From assembly GCA_012295275.1 (NCBI GenBank), contig CM022670.1, positions 13,850,583-13,914,582 on the forward strand: a DNA stretch of 64,000 bases, in the 5' to 3' direction. Numbering within the stretch: the first letter of the stretch is position 1; the number at the start of each line of letters is the position of its first letter. Below, in pieces: positions 22,407-36,234 of the stretch. Under the pieces are notes generated by a model. That model searched no databases, was not told the DNA's origin, and worked only from the letters and a program-made list of their open reading frames with translations. The DNA comes from Chrysomallon squamiferum. Taxonomy: Eukaryota; Mollusca; Gastropoda; Neomphalida; Peltospiridae. A program made the position numbers and the translations under genes.

Positions 22407-25400
22407 ATTACTTAACTACAAAATGATGCTGCTGTTGTTATAAGATGAAAGATTTTGCAAAATATGGTTTCTAAATTATTATGGTGCCATTGTGATAAGG
22501 AAAAAAAAATAGTTATGTAATATTTCTGTGGTCTCATTTCCATATTGCAGTTAATAGGTTTCATTTTCGAAACTCTGGTGGTGTTAGGGTAAGTTGCAAA
22601 ATGTTTCAACTGTTTTTCAGAATGGTGGCCTTGTTAGCATCAGTTGCAGAATGGTTAATTTTTGACAGGATGTTTCATAATGTTGGTGCCAAAACATGCA
22701 TTTTCATGATTCTTATATATTGATAGAGGTTTTAATTTATTGAAATACAGATGCTAATATTTTAAAGCACAAAATATTGTAATATATTTTGAATGAAATT
22801 GTACCAGTGTGTTATTGAACGTTTCATTTTTGAATTTAATGTTTATATGAATGTACTATGTTTGTATGGCATTTTTACAGAATTCATTTTGAAAGAGAGA
22901 GTGGCTGGGACAAAGTGAGCGACAGGGATGAAGGTTTTTAGAAGCAGCAAGATAGTAGATTGGGGAAACAAACGTTATGGGGGAGTGAGTAAAAGAAAGG
23001 CTGAGAGATGTTGAGAGAATGAGAATCATTGATGCTTACATAACTTTCAAATATTTTACAAAAAGGTTGATAATTTTCCAGAATCTTGTAATTTTAAAGT
23101 ATGTGTTAAATTTCCAAGTTTGATTCAGATTTAAACTTTATGAATTTTTATTTTGTTCATATTTTCTCAGTTTATTATTTACTCTGTTTTTAACTGTCAT
23201 TCTTTTACTTATTACATGTCAGTCTCTGTTTCTACTTCTAGTCATTATTTATATCATTCAGTTAACTGTTAATGAAATTTGTCTTTTAAATTTATAATAT
23301 ATTAAATACAATTTTTATTACACTATATATATACCTGTCTGTATTTTTTCTCAAATATTTTATGTTATATAATATATACTACTTTATCTCTACATTTTGA
23401 TTTATCATTTACACATCTATCACCGTTTACAATGTTTTTTCAAAAAAGTATTAAGTTAATATATTTTGATTATATTTTAATATAGAAAATAAAAATAAAA
23501 TAATATAATGGAATAGATGTTGATTCCAATAATTATTATTAGTTTTCCTGTATAGTAAGTGCTGACATTAAAAGGTATTATATATTTCTAATTATTAAAA
23601 CAATATTAAAGTAGCCACTCTGTTTCTGCACCTATAGTCTTCTCTATTTCTTTATCCTATAGATTTATTTAGTTTTTTTTTAAAATATTATTAAATTTTA
23701 TTTTTCATTTTATTATTATTTTTTTTTAATTATTCTAACATTATGATGGAAACTATTATAATTATTATGTTAAACTTTTATATTTTGTGCTACATATTTG
23801 CTATATATAAATAAATTAATTTCTTAAACTGATGCGATTCTATTGTTTCATTTTTTTTTTATTGCTGAAAAATTTTAAAGGTAACAGAAAAATCTGACAT
23901 CTTTGAGTTTGAATTCTAATAAGTTGAGAACAATTTATTAATCTTATAAAATTTCATCATTTTTCTTCTTCTTTTTTAAAAATGTGTTTACATCAGCCTC
24001 TATTTTTATTTTATTAATTCAGCTGAATAAAATGTTTTTATTTAAATTATATTTTGTGCAGGCTTTATACTTAATAAAATACTGAGAGGTTATAGCAATA
24101 ATTTTAACCTTAGAATTATTATTTCTTTGTCAGTGCAGGTGAAATCTACAACTATATTGTTTCTATTACTGGCATACATTCTTATAGAATATATATTTAT
24201 TATAGAATCATATATTACATCTTTTTTATTTCATTGATGGCATATTTGCTTTTACATTCATTACCAATATGTTCATATACAACTAAATTGTTTCATTTTG
24301 CTATAACTAAATGCATAGTGGTTAATTTGCTGGCTGTATAATATACATACATTTAAAACAAATCCTCATTTATATTGTATTCATTGCATTTGCTTTATTC
24401 AGTCATTACCATGAATAGAAATAAAAACATTTTACAAAAATGTTTTGTTTTATTTATCTTATTTACTTGATTTATGAATTTACTGTAACAAGATGGCAAA
24501 AAGCAAATTTTATATTTAGTGGGACAAGAAAGACTTTCATTAGTACATCCACTGGACAATTTATTGCTTCAGGTAAGTATGCTATGACTGACTGATATAA
24601 AAACTATTTTCTACTAATGAAAATCTGTCTATGGAAAGGTATCCATCATGTTTGGAATTTCTTATTAACTATGTGGACCAAAATAAACCTGTCTTTAAAT
24701 AAAACAATTTAAAAAAAAAAACTCAAAATAACTAAATGTTTATGTCCATAGCCTATTTTGGAAAACTGATCATGATGTTAAAGTAAACTCTTTTATTTCA
24801 ATATTTACAAGTTTTATTTAGGAATTACTGGATCAGAGGATCAACATTTCTTTAATTCATTTTTATTTTGTTCCTTATTTCTTTGTATGAAAGGAAATTA
24901 CAGAAAAAAAAGAAAAAAAAAAGAAGTATATTTCCAAAGAACAAACAAAACAACTAAACTGACTTGTAACCTCATTTCTTTGAAATTCGGTTAAGTATTT
25001 TATTACATGAACATGACTTGCACTCACAACAAATTAACATGTATGTACATATCATACATATATCTCACAATCTATATATTACATAATTATATTACACCCA
25101 GCAGAAATAATTTATAGTTTAGTACTTATATCTACATCACACTGTATCTCCTTCAAAATGTAAAACAATACGTTGTTATATGTAACAATATATTGAAGAT
25201 GTGTCAGTTAAATAAAATAAATGAAAAAGTAATATTAGAAAAAACAATAAATAAAATAAATAAATAACTAAAACAAAAAAAAAAAAAATTAAAATTAATA
25301 AATAATGATGATGTTAGGCGCAAATAAAAATCTTGAAACTTTCATGCTTATGAAATGTGATTTATTAAAAACAGACTTCGTTGGATGGTTTAGCCATTAA

Positions 25401-25697
25401 GTTTTGAAATATACAATCAATTTAACACATAATGCAATACAGATTAAAAATGATTATTAATGTATGAAAAAGCACTCCCATTACCAAATATCATTAACAG
25501 AGAAGAATTTGAAAGAAACAGTGTTAATAAAAGTTTTTTACATTTTTTTAAATAACTTTCCATAGTACATTTTTAACTCTTAAATTTATTTTTATCTTAT
25601 CACCCGGGATGCTTAAATTTTAAATTTCAAACCTGTATCTCTTGAAATGTTTAGACACAAATGGAATGTCCAATTTAATCTCCTTTTTTTTTTTCAG

Positions 25698-25890
25698 AAT
25701 AATTTTAAGCAAAGTAAAGATGTCACTATTATCCAATTAAGAAAATTTCCAGTTTGTTACATTTATATATCAATGGATTCAATAGAAGAATGCATGGACA
25801 AGTGCAGATCTGTGGGAACAAAATACAGTGGTTATCATTTCACTCTACAGTTGTGGTTTTTACCTCTTTATATTCATAATAATCTGTGAT
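25698..25890 (+). pseudogene. Exon-like fragment with a PAN/WSC-like Cys pattern, unassigned
   Basis: A strong acceptor-like site (long T tract then CAG ending at 25697) precedes an open frame with VCYIYISMDSIEECMDKC and GTKYSGYHF. The spacing C...S-EEC---C----G--YSGYxF resembles the first half of Apple/PAN or WSC domains. The second half in this frame lacks the expected Cys, although an adjacent frame reads YSCGFY, so a decayed exon with a frameshift is possible. No partner exons were found and the frame stops at 25887-25889. It may be chance. Confidence 0.25.
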
Positions 25891-27743
25891 CCATCACACT
25901 GAACCAAGTCTTAAATCACAAGGCCAAGTATTAAGCTTTAGCCAACAATTGTGGAGTGAGAGAAAAAAAATTCTGATTTTGAAATTTTGGTTAAAAAAAT
26001 GGTTTTATATAGTGATCCAGTGATGGAATTGATAGATATTAATCCAAAAGTGCATTTGGAGCACTTTTATGAACCCTGTCATTTGCTGGATACCTCATTT
26101 TCTGAGAAGATTTCAAATCTTTTCAGAAATCTTATAATGTTCACAACCCCAATTAGCCTGTGACTTGGTTTGAAGTGTTGGGTCTCACATACTCTGATGA
26201 GGAAATCAAGTAGGTATGAATTAAATTTTACGTTTTAGATTACAATATGAACTTATGTAAATAAACAACTATACAAATAAAAAAACAGGGGAAAAAAAAA
26301 AAGAAAAAACAAGAGAGAGAGAGAAAAAAAATGATAATAAGAAGGAAAACAGAAGTTTTTTTTAAGTTATCAGTTGTGCATTCAATATAAAGTTCTTTCT
26401 AAATGTTATCTATGTAACTTTTCCACATCAATATTTATTTTAAATATTTAGAAAATTGAATCTGCCTATGTTCTTTTACTTATTTTCTATTATGAATTAT
26501 TCATCACACAAACAACAGAATTATAATAGTTTCCAAATTTAATTTTATCCCCCCAAAAAAACCAAAAATAATAATAATAAATAAATAATAAAAAAATAAA
26601 TATAAAAATCCAAAACCAATATGTATATATATATATATATATATATATTTTAGAAACTATATTCAGTCTTATTTATTCATTTTGAGAAATTATCTGTTGA
26701 TCTTTTTTATTTCCTTTCATCCATTCAGGCATCATTCATTCTCTCATTCATTCTCTCATTCATCCTTCATTTGTTCTTGGTATATCTATCCCTACTTTTA
26801 ATTAATCAGTTCATTATCCTAATAATAATAATATTAATACAATGCATTCAATCTCGTTAACTAATATTCTGGTTTATATCTGATATAATAATAATAAATA
26901 TTTGGTTACAAAATATTATGAAAATAACTACAACATAAAGTAATATCAATAATTTGTTCATTCATCCAGTCTTTTATTTTTATGTGTTCCTTATTGTATT
27001 CATACATTTATTAACATTAATATTTAAATAGCATGACTCACATTGTTATGTTATTGTTTAAACTTATTTTTACGCTCAATATTCATTTCTCAATCCATTT
27101 CTCAACTCTAAGATTAATGCAGTAACAACACGGTGAAAGTCCCATTGTAGTTGTGCCCTGAATCTATTTCCAAACATCTTGAAATATGATTTCACATTCT
27201 CTGGGAAGGTATTTTTTAAACAAAATGTCTTGCTGTTTTTGGAGTATTGAGGCATGATTCCTTGTACCAAATATTTAATGTCTAATAGCCAGTGATAGAA
27301 AAACAGTTAATTTTCTTTAATACTTTCTTTAAAAAAAACCAATTTTCAGTTTATGTTTATTATGACATTTTAATTATCTATTTATTTCCAAATCATTTAT
27401 TATTTAATTACTGTTTATTAGTTTATCCTTATCATAATTATTATTTACCATTATCATTATATTAATTATTTATTCATTCATTTATTGATTTATTATTTAT
27501 CATCACCATCATTATTTATTTTTATTTCATTAATATTGTTGTTGTTATTATTTATTTGTTTGTTTGATCGCCTTGCACTGTGAGTCTAAACCAGGTCAAA
27601 ATATAAGCTTGAAAAATAACAGCATATAAAAATACATACAGACAGTTAAAGACAATATCAGTACTGAGTTAAAACTGGTCACAGTTTGAAAAAACACACA
27701 AATAGGAATACATATACATTGTAAAAATATGTTAATAATAGTG

Positions 27744-27796
<53 letters not shown>
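27744..27796. repeat. (AAT)n microsatellite
   Basis: About 17 consecutive AAT/ATA triplets. The poly-Ile minus-strand ORF over it is an artefact of the repeat. Confidence 0.9.
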
Positions 27797-28055
27797 CAAC
27801 ATCAGTGATAATAATAAAAATATTTTTTCATAAATTCAAACACTCAAAAATTTTAAGACACATTTCAATACAAAAGCAAATATATCACAAAAACACAACT
27901 ACAAAGGTCAGTTACTAAATGGAATGAGTAGAATTAAACACAGCATTATTAAATCATTGTCATTTATAAATATAACACCACCACACTGAAGCTATCAAAG
28001 CTTTCTGTATATAAGTTATATTATACCTGTACCTTTAATATAGGTATGTGTATGC

Positions 28056-28095
<40 letters not shown>

Positions 28096-29006
28096 TGAAC
28101 CAACCAATATATTCCTGAAAAATACTTTTAGTATGGGAAAAAGTAAAAAAACCAAAAAAACCACTAACTAAATAAATAAATAAATTTCACTCTTCTTTCT
28201 GCATATCAGGTCTCTTGCTGAAATTCTTAGAACAATTCAACAGTCCAACTTAAGTCAGACTAACATTCTAGTTCAAGAGCTGGTCAAGACATTAATTAAT
28301 AACCAGAAAGACTTAAACAGTGTAAGCAACTTTATGTGATTGGGTGGTTGAAAGAAAGAAAAAAAATCTATCACAATATGCCAAGAAAAATGGATGCTAG
28401 GTCATCGTGTGTTAACTGCTTTGTGACACATTAGCCCAGTAAACACGGCTTGCTAGTACTAATGGCAAGAACTGAGAAAAACAAATGACAGCAAATTCTC
28501 GATTATCTCAGTAGCTGACTGGCTGATCAGAGCTCATCCTCACAAATATTACAAACCTAACGTTATAGCTGCTGCTTTATCTCCATAAACATATCTGCCA
28601 AGGTAACCAAGTTTTCTTCTTCTTTATTTTTTTTTTTTTTGTGCAAAACAGTGAAAAAAGTCAGCATTAAAACCAGCATCATAATTTATCATGGTCATAA
28701 ACCATCACTCCATCGGATTATTTTCACAAAACACAGTTTAAAATAAGCTCTATCTTAATCCCAAAGAATGGCTGGAAAAAACTGTTGCAGATGTGATTTT
28801 CTATTTTATTTTTTTCCACTGAAAGCTACAGAATAGCTGATGGCAACTTCCAACATCACAAATAAATAAAACATCAAGGAAAATTCCTTTCAAATGACAA
28901 AATTTGACTCAGTTCCCTTGATTCTGAAGTGCAGATCACAATTCCACAAACAAGCTTCCAAATGGTAAAGTAATGAGAATTAACTCCACAAGTTTTTGAA
29001 AATCTC

Positions 29007-29097
29007 TTAGTTGAAGAGAATTGATTCAGGATCCTGGTTTTCAAGCTGAGCAATGTGTCGAAGAACATCTTTCTTGGTAATGATTCCAAGCAATCGA
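29007..29097 (-). CDS. CLCN3: ClC exon 20 (terminal, CBS2 end)
   Basis: Completes Gly, then [20 protein letters not shown] and QDPESILFN, stop TAA at 29009-29007. The LLGIITKKD loop contributes to the nucleotide site in the family's CBS pair. Confidence 0.96.
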
Positions 29098-29813
29098 CTA
29101 AAAAAATTTAATAATTTAATAGCCATTAATAAAACATGCATATTTGTTTTAACTACCTAGTCACATAAATGCATCTATTGCAAAAAAATGTATAACTCTT
29201 GATAAATAAGGTATATCTGATTTAATAAAAATCTAAGGTAATGAAAACATGCACTCTGGTTTCATCAATAATGAAACAAACCAAACTGAACACTCGATAT
29301 TAAAAATGATCTAGTCTGCTGTGGACAAATAGCTGATGAAATGGTTTCTATTTGATAAGTTTACCATTAGAACAAGAAAAACAGCAACCAATTTTTGTGG
29401 ACAAAAATTTGTTTTTCCATTTGTCTAGTTCTGACTGTGTAAATTTTTGTAATGTAAGTGAATGTAAGTAACAAATAAGATTAACTTCCAGATATTCACG
29501 TCTCTGTTAATGTTCCATTACAAAAGAATCATTTATAATTAGTAATGAAAAATGAAACACATATCTCACCCATTATGTGTGACCAATGTCTGTCTAAGAC
29601 CAAGTTTCCTAAACATTTCAACAACAGTTTCCATTGGTGTTTGATCAGTAATTGTGACTGGAGCCTGAAACATAAAATTTAAATATTTTATGTCCCACAG
29701 GAACAGAAATTATCATAATATTAAAAAAATCAGAGACATTTTAAAAACATTTTTCTAATGGGATCTGACTTACTGATAAATGCTGACAAAAAACACATTA
29801 AAACAACAACAAC

Positions 29814-29850
<37 letters not shown>

Positions 29851-31094
29851 TATTTCTGAAAAGTGGACAGACTGTGAGTTGGTTAACATAGAGTGATACA
29901 CTGAAAATTTACAAAGACCAATCTTAGCATTTTAAATTCCAATCATGTTTATTTAAAATTTATAACACAGAAAAGACTGCAAAGATCATATGGAGAAGGT
30001 TACTGAGAAAAATATATTATGGTTGATATTTCAAAACACCAGACAACTGAATTATTAATGTTTAATTTCCAGTATTGTGTCCAACTTACCATATCCAGGA
30101 TTTTGCGAAGTTTAAGTGGTGCAGGTCCATGCATGCTTGCCTGGACATGTCCAGTGAAATATACCATAGAATTGCTTACAATCCCTTCCAGTGTTTTCCT
30201 TGCATTACCTTGGAGGAGAAAAAAAAAAAAAAAAAAAATATATGAAATGAGATAAAAGGTATTTTATGTCTGATGACCAGAACTGAAGCTAAAATAGTAA
30301 AGAACATTTAATTATTCTTATGGAACCTGTACATTTAGTCACTTGGTAAAAGCATTACTGAAATATGGCTTGGCATGGCCATTTTTAAAATAAAAACCAA
30401 AACAATACATCAGATACACTGTATGCAATCTATTCTCTCATCACAGAAAAAAAGAATGAAAAATTTATAAATAATAATTTTTTTCAAATCTCTGATGTTT
30501 GCAAGATTTATATTAAATAACAAAAAAAAAAAAAAAAGCTTCCTTTGAAAATTACATGTTACAACTTAAAAATTATGGGATGACAGGCATGTTTAGGAAA
30601 ACAAACAGTAATGAACAAACTTATGGCCAGGTTAAGATCTCTTCGTAACACAAATCCAACAAGATACTGTGACTCTCTGGACACCACTACAGGAAATCCA
30701 TTGTGTTCTGTGGTCCGTAAGACATTCTCTGGAAAAATACAACAACGTACACTGACCATAATAAAACATGCAAGCAACACACATACAGACATTCATGTAC
30801 ACCACGATCAGTTGTTTAATAAAGATTATAAAGATAACAGTATGTATTTTCTTTATTGGTCTCCAACAATTAACATTTGAAAATTTCATTTCAAAGTTAG
30901 TTTCAATGCATGAAATTAGTTTAACAAAATAGAAAAAATTGACAAACTGACCTATTTCTTCAACAGTCATGGAGTCTTGTGTTATTGCACAAAGAGGAGG
31001 GTCATTTCGTCTGGAAAAGAAAAAATATTAAAATGTTTGTAAAAATGTAGTAATTATCTGCAAAAACACTAATTATTATTATTATTATTATTAT

Positions 31095-31129
<35 letters not shown>

Positions 31130-34100
31130 GTATTAGTAGTATCACTATTATTATTAATATTATTACTATTTTACAAACAATAGGTATTTTAAGCAAAGGG
31201 ATATTTTGACAAGTCTCAGAACTATTTCTGCATCCATGTTCTTTACAATCACTTTTCACGAGATGCGTGAATTATTTCATTTTGAGAACACATAAATAAT
31301 ACTTTATATTGATGGCTTTTTCAGGTTTTGTATTAAAAACTTTAAGATATTTTGCTATTCATAAAAAAAATAAATGATTCAACAGTTATTGAAAATAAAC
31401 ACAATTGAAAACCATTTCTAATAAAGTCAATTCATTATAATCTGTTTTGTTCATACAATAGGCAGTATTTAACATTTTATCTTTTGTTATTTACAAATAT
31501 CAGGTACCTTTTACTGAGTGCTTAGAAAACAATTTTTGTTCGCTTTGTATTTCTGAGAAAATTACAATTAATATTTTTCAAATGATATATAATAAAATCA
31601 AGTTCTCTGCATGTGTTGTAGCCTAGATCTTACAGGCTGTACTTTAAATCCTCAGTACATGTATTTATTTCTAAATTGCAATGATATTGCAACAACTGTG
31701 TTTTTAGTAGCAGTTAAACATTAATGGCATATCAAAATCTACATTTACTTGTAGTTTATCTTAGATGTTAGCTGAAATTCTAATATTCTGAAAAACCTTT
31801 AATTAATAATGTATAATGATGACTTTTGTTCCAAAAATAATAATAAAAAATACTCTTATTTCTTCAAGCTTGCTGTAAACTCTATATACACACACACACA
31901 AACACACAAACACACACACCAAAAAGAGTGTTTTTTATTATTATTTTTAATAACAAAAGAATATTTTTTTATCATTTTTCTTATAACATAAATCATTATC
32001 ATTATACATTATTAGTTTGTGTGAGCAGTGCAGGCCAAGGCAAAACATTTTAAAAAGATTATTGTATTAGCAACAACTGCTGTGTTTACTGGCATGAAAT
32101 ATATTTATTTTTGAAGAGCAAAAGAAACCAGAATTAATAACTAATTCTCTACATGTATGAATTTGAAAAAAAAAACTAATTTAAAATTAAATTCTTATAT
32201 ATAAATTTTCATTTCATGTAATAATTAAAACTATTTTAATATTACACTTTAATTCTTGTTTTGAGCAACAGTTACAAACATTAATATGTATTTAAACATG
32301 TTTCATGTTTTAATATTGATTGTTACTTCCTGTTTGTCATGCATTCCTTGTATGCAATAATGAAAAAAAAAACAAGAAAAAAACAAAAAAACAGCCGCCA
32401 TCATGCTAAGGGCTATAATTAATACTTATAAGGAAGAGCAAGAGATTGTTGATATATAACCTTCTCATAGTCAGGAAACATTATTTAATGTTTTTTGTAC
32501 TTCATTAAATGGAACACCATACGGAATGGGAAAACAAGTTAATATAATGGAGGATACATTTTAAAATGTATCCGAAAAAATATTGTAGATTAACCAGAAA
32601 TACACAATTCTATATATAAAAAATAAAATAGCATGATTTAATTAATTTAAAATCCAACAGTCATATATTTAAAAAAAATCATTATAGACATTTTTTTCTT
32701 CATAATTCATCTTTTACACACAAATAAAAGTGCAGGAATGAAATGTAAAACATTTTCTAAATTACAACAACAGTCATATATTTCTGTTAAAAAAATTATT
32801 CATAAAACTTTTTTAAAGAACATTTTAAAACCTTTAAAGTTTTAATTTCTTTCTTTTACTGCTAACCTGGATAAATAACCAAGGTAAATAATTTTCATAA
32901 GTAAAAATGTATTAAATTAGTATATTTAATAAAAATAATCATTTTCTATATCATTCAACAGCAAAATGAATTAATTAAAAAATCAATAAAGAAATTAATG
33001 CTCAACTTTTTAAAATATTTTTTCTCCCAAAATATGTTGGTTACTAAGATTGAGAAAATAAAAATAAAAATTGTATGTGAATATATTAAAGATGTGTGTG
33101 TGTGTGTGTGTGTGTGTTTGTGTTAACAAAATACTGTTTAAAGATGACACATATTAATTATGTTTAAAATTTATCACAAAAAATTTAAATTTAGAATATT
33201 TATCTTTTTACTCTGTTTATATAATAAAAAATGAAGATGATAAATCTACCATCATATTGAAATGATAATTAGACTTAATAAAATAGATATATACACAACA
33301 TCAATGCTACTGTCAACAATAACAAAATAAATAGAAAATTATAATATTGCTTTCATTATGTTTTTCTGAACTAAAATACATCCAAAATGTCTATAATATT
33401 AATTATATATATATAAAATTATACACAAATGAAATATAGTTATGACCATATTCATTTACAACATTTATTCACATAAACAACTGCTGTACAAAAAATTTAC
33501 TCAATAGACTGCTATAAATAAAACCCCAAAACATGTAGGGTTATAGTAATTAAAATAATCCTTACTTTATTTAGTATACTGATAGTTATGGGAAGTAAAA
33601 TTTGTAAAAACAAAATACATATATTTCATGCAAAGCATATTTTAAATATATCAACACATAAGATCTAGAGACACCTAACATATTCACAATTCACAATGCT
33701 ATAAAGATATACTTGGGCCAAACATTTAATGCATATCATTATGAAGTATAACCAAGTTTTTAATTATTTATATATATTTAAATCGTATAAAAAGGTCTTA
33801 TACATGCTAGATTTACAGTTATATGTATATTTGTATGTTGTAAACATGATCTTAACAAATACAATATGTAATCATATTTGTGAAATATGTGATAAACTGA
33901 TCCATAAAATGAAATTTACAGTTTGAAAAAAACAAACAAAATACATTATATAAATAAATATAATAGTTGCATCTACTGATAATGTGATATAAGGATAGTG
34001 ACGGTTTTTTATTTTAATTATTTTATTTTATTTCGGTTTCCATAACCATAATATGGATTAAAAAAAAAATAATAATAATAATAATAAAAAATTCAGATTG

Positions 34101-35867
34101 TTCTAATAAAAGCATTGTCATTGGTAATGTTTCAAAATATTTTTTGCTAAGTTAAGTGGTCTGACTTGGCCAAAATATCACAAAATAGCAGCCTTTTGGC
34201 TAAAAGTGTCAGATTTCTCTCTCTTTTATTTCCTTCTTGTTCTTTTTCTTTTTTTATTAAAAAATTAAATATTTTGTAATTATCAAATGTTCTTAATTTA
34301 CTGATTGATTATATATGCAATTTTATAACACGTAGTATTCATAGTTGGCCCAAGTATTCCATTAAAAAAAGGTTACATGCTAGAAATTAGCCACTGAACA
34401 TCAAGACAGGAAAGTAGAACTTACACGCCTATTCCATAACGCCAATATCTTTAAAATAAAACAACAAAGTGAAAAAATTAAACATTCCCACGGTATTTTC
34501 AGTTAACATGTGAATTCATTACAGTTTGTGGTTTTGTTTAACAGACAAATAAATCTGTGTCTGACTTTGTTGTTAATCTTAATAACAATAACTTATTTCA
34601 TGAAGATTTTTTTTTTTTTTTTTTTTTAAATTATTGGAAATACAAAATAGATTTTTCTAAGATCTGGAAAAATAAAAATGAAGTATATTCATAAGATGAA
34701 CATCCAAAGCATTGTCTAAATATTAAAAGTTATGTACAAAATTCACAAACTATGAATTCACAGCCCTGATGATTATTTTTTTTTTTTTAAAAAGAAAAAA
34801 ATAATAATTAAAAAAAAAAGCCATTCTTCATCTTCATTCAACAAGAAATCTAAATCAATTACTTAAAAGATTAAAAAATGTTAAAATTCAAATGTTAAAT
34901 GAAATACGTGATAGAGAACACGTTACCTTGGTCTCATCACATCTGCTGCTATTGTAGTGTGTGTAAACTCCTCCTTGCTGTCTAAGTAAGGGTACCCATT
35001 GAGTCGAATGTGAGCATCGTATCTTACAAAACTGTCAAGAATTTTAACTAGTTATCCAGAAATATACAAACTAAAAAAAATGAACAGAACTGAACTGAAT
35101 TAAACTGAATAGTCAAGACCTGAACCTAATTGATAAGAAATGAACTGACCAAAATGTAATTAAATAAAATGTTCCTAATTAAAGGAGAATAACAATATTA
35201 CATCCCGTATAAATAACTTACAAAAGTAGCCATCAATAATTCTCTCTCAGAATGCTATTATACCACAATTATCTTGAAGTTTATGACATGTTATAAATGT
35301 TGACTGATATTAAAATGTATCATATATTCATTTGTTGTAGAAAAAAGATACATTCCCTCTCTTCCAAGTGCATCACCCACCCACTTGCTCATGATGGCGG
35401 CTGCCATTATTGGCACAATGTAGGGCAGGGCACCAGTCAGTTCAAACATTATCACAACCAGAGACACTGCAAAATAAAGTCTTAAATTTAAAAAGCTGGT
35501 AAGTATAAATTCACATTTTATACTTGTTTTCTAATCTATAAGGAAGTTGAATAAAAATAATGTCTTAAATTTAATAACCTAAACTACCAATATTATATTT
35601 TATATTTATTTTCTAACCTCATTCAAGCTTAATAAAAATAATGTTTTAAATTTAATAACTAAACTACCAATATTATATTTTATATTTAAATTCTCTAACC
35701 TCATTCAAGCTTAATAAAAATAAATTTAACAATTTACGAGTTAAATACAAATAACGCACATGTGCATTTGTATGTATAAGTATGTAATAAATAAGTATGT
35801 AATACAATAAAAATTAAAATATTCAGCTAGGTATTACCTGGTTATGTGTGTGGTGTGTGTATGTTTT

Positions 35868-35899
<32 letters not shown>

Positions 35900-36149
35900 C
35901 TGTACATGATACAACTGCTGACAGTCTGACTGTAGCTATATCGTCATTAAATTCTGACCTGTCATCCTGGTGACTCCCCCTAGTGCTGCTGCAGCCCCAA
36001 CCATAGCATACAGTCCAGGTGTGACCTTGCACAGTCCCTGACCTTGACACATGTTGACAAACAGAGGAGACTCGGGATATGTCCTAAAATGAACAAAAAA
36101 ACAGCATTCATTTCAAATTAACAGGAGAAAACCTTCAATATTACTGTAT

Positions 36150-36234
<85 letters not shown>

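Larger units (their letters stand above)
18171..29006. other. STARD10-like 3' UTR, intergenic DNA and ClC 3' UTR (tail to tail)
   Basis: About 10.8 kb between two convergent stop codons. The first AATAAA on the plus strand is at 18708-18713 and others follow (for example near 20200), so the STARD10 mRNA end cannot be fixed. On the minus strand the first AATAAA words after the ClC stop lie at 28810-28805 and 28628-28623. The interval contains A runs, ATT/CAT and TA microsatellites, the 69-bp array with an inverted repeat near 22.1-22.4 kb, and an exon-like fragment near 25.7 kb. No complete gene was recognised. Confidence 0.6.
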
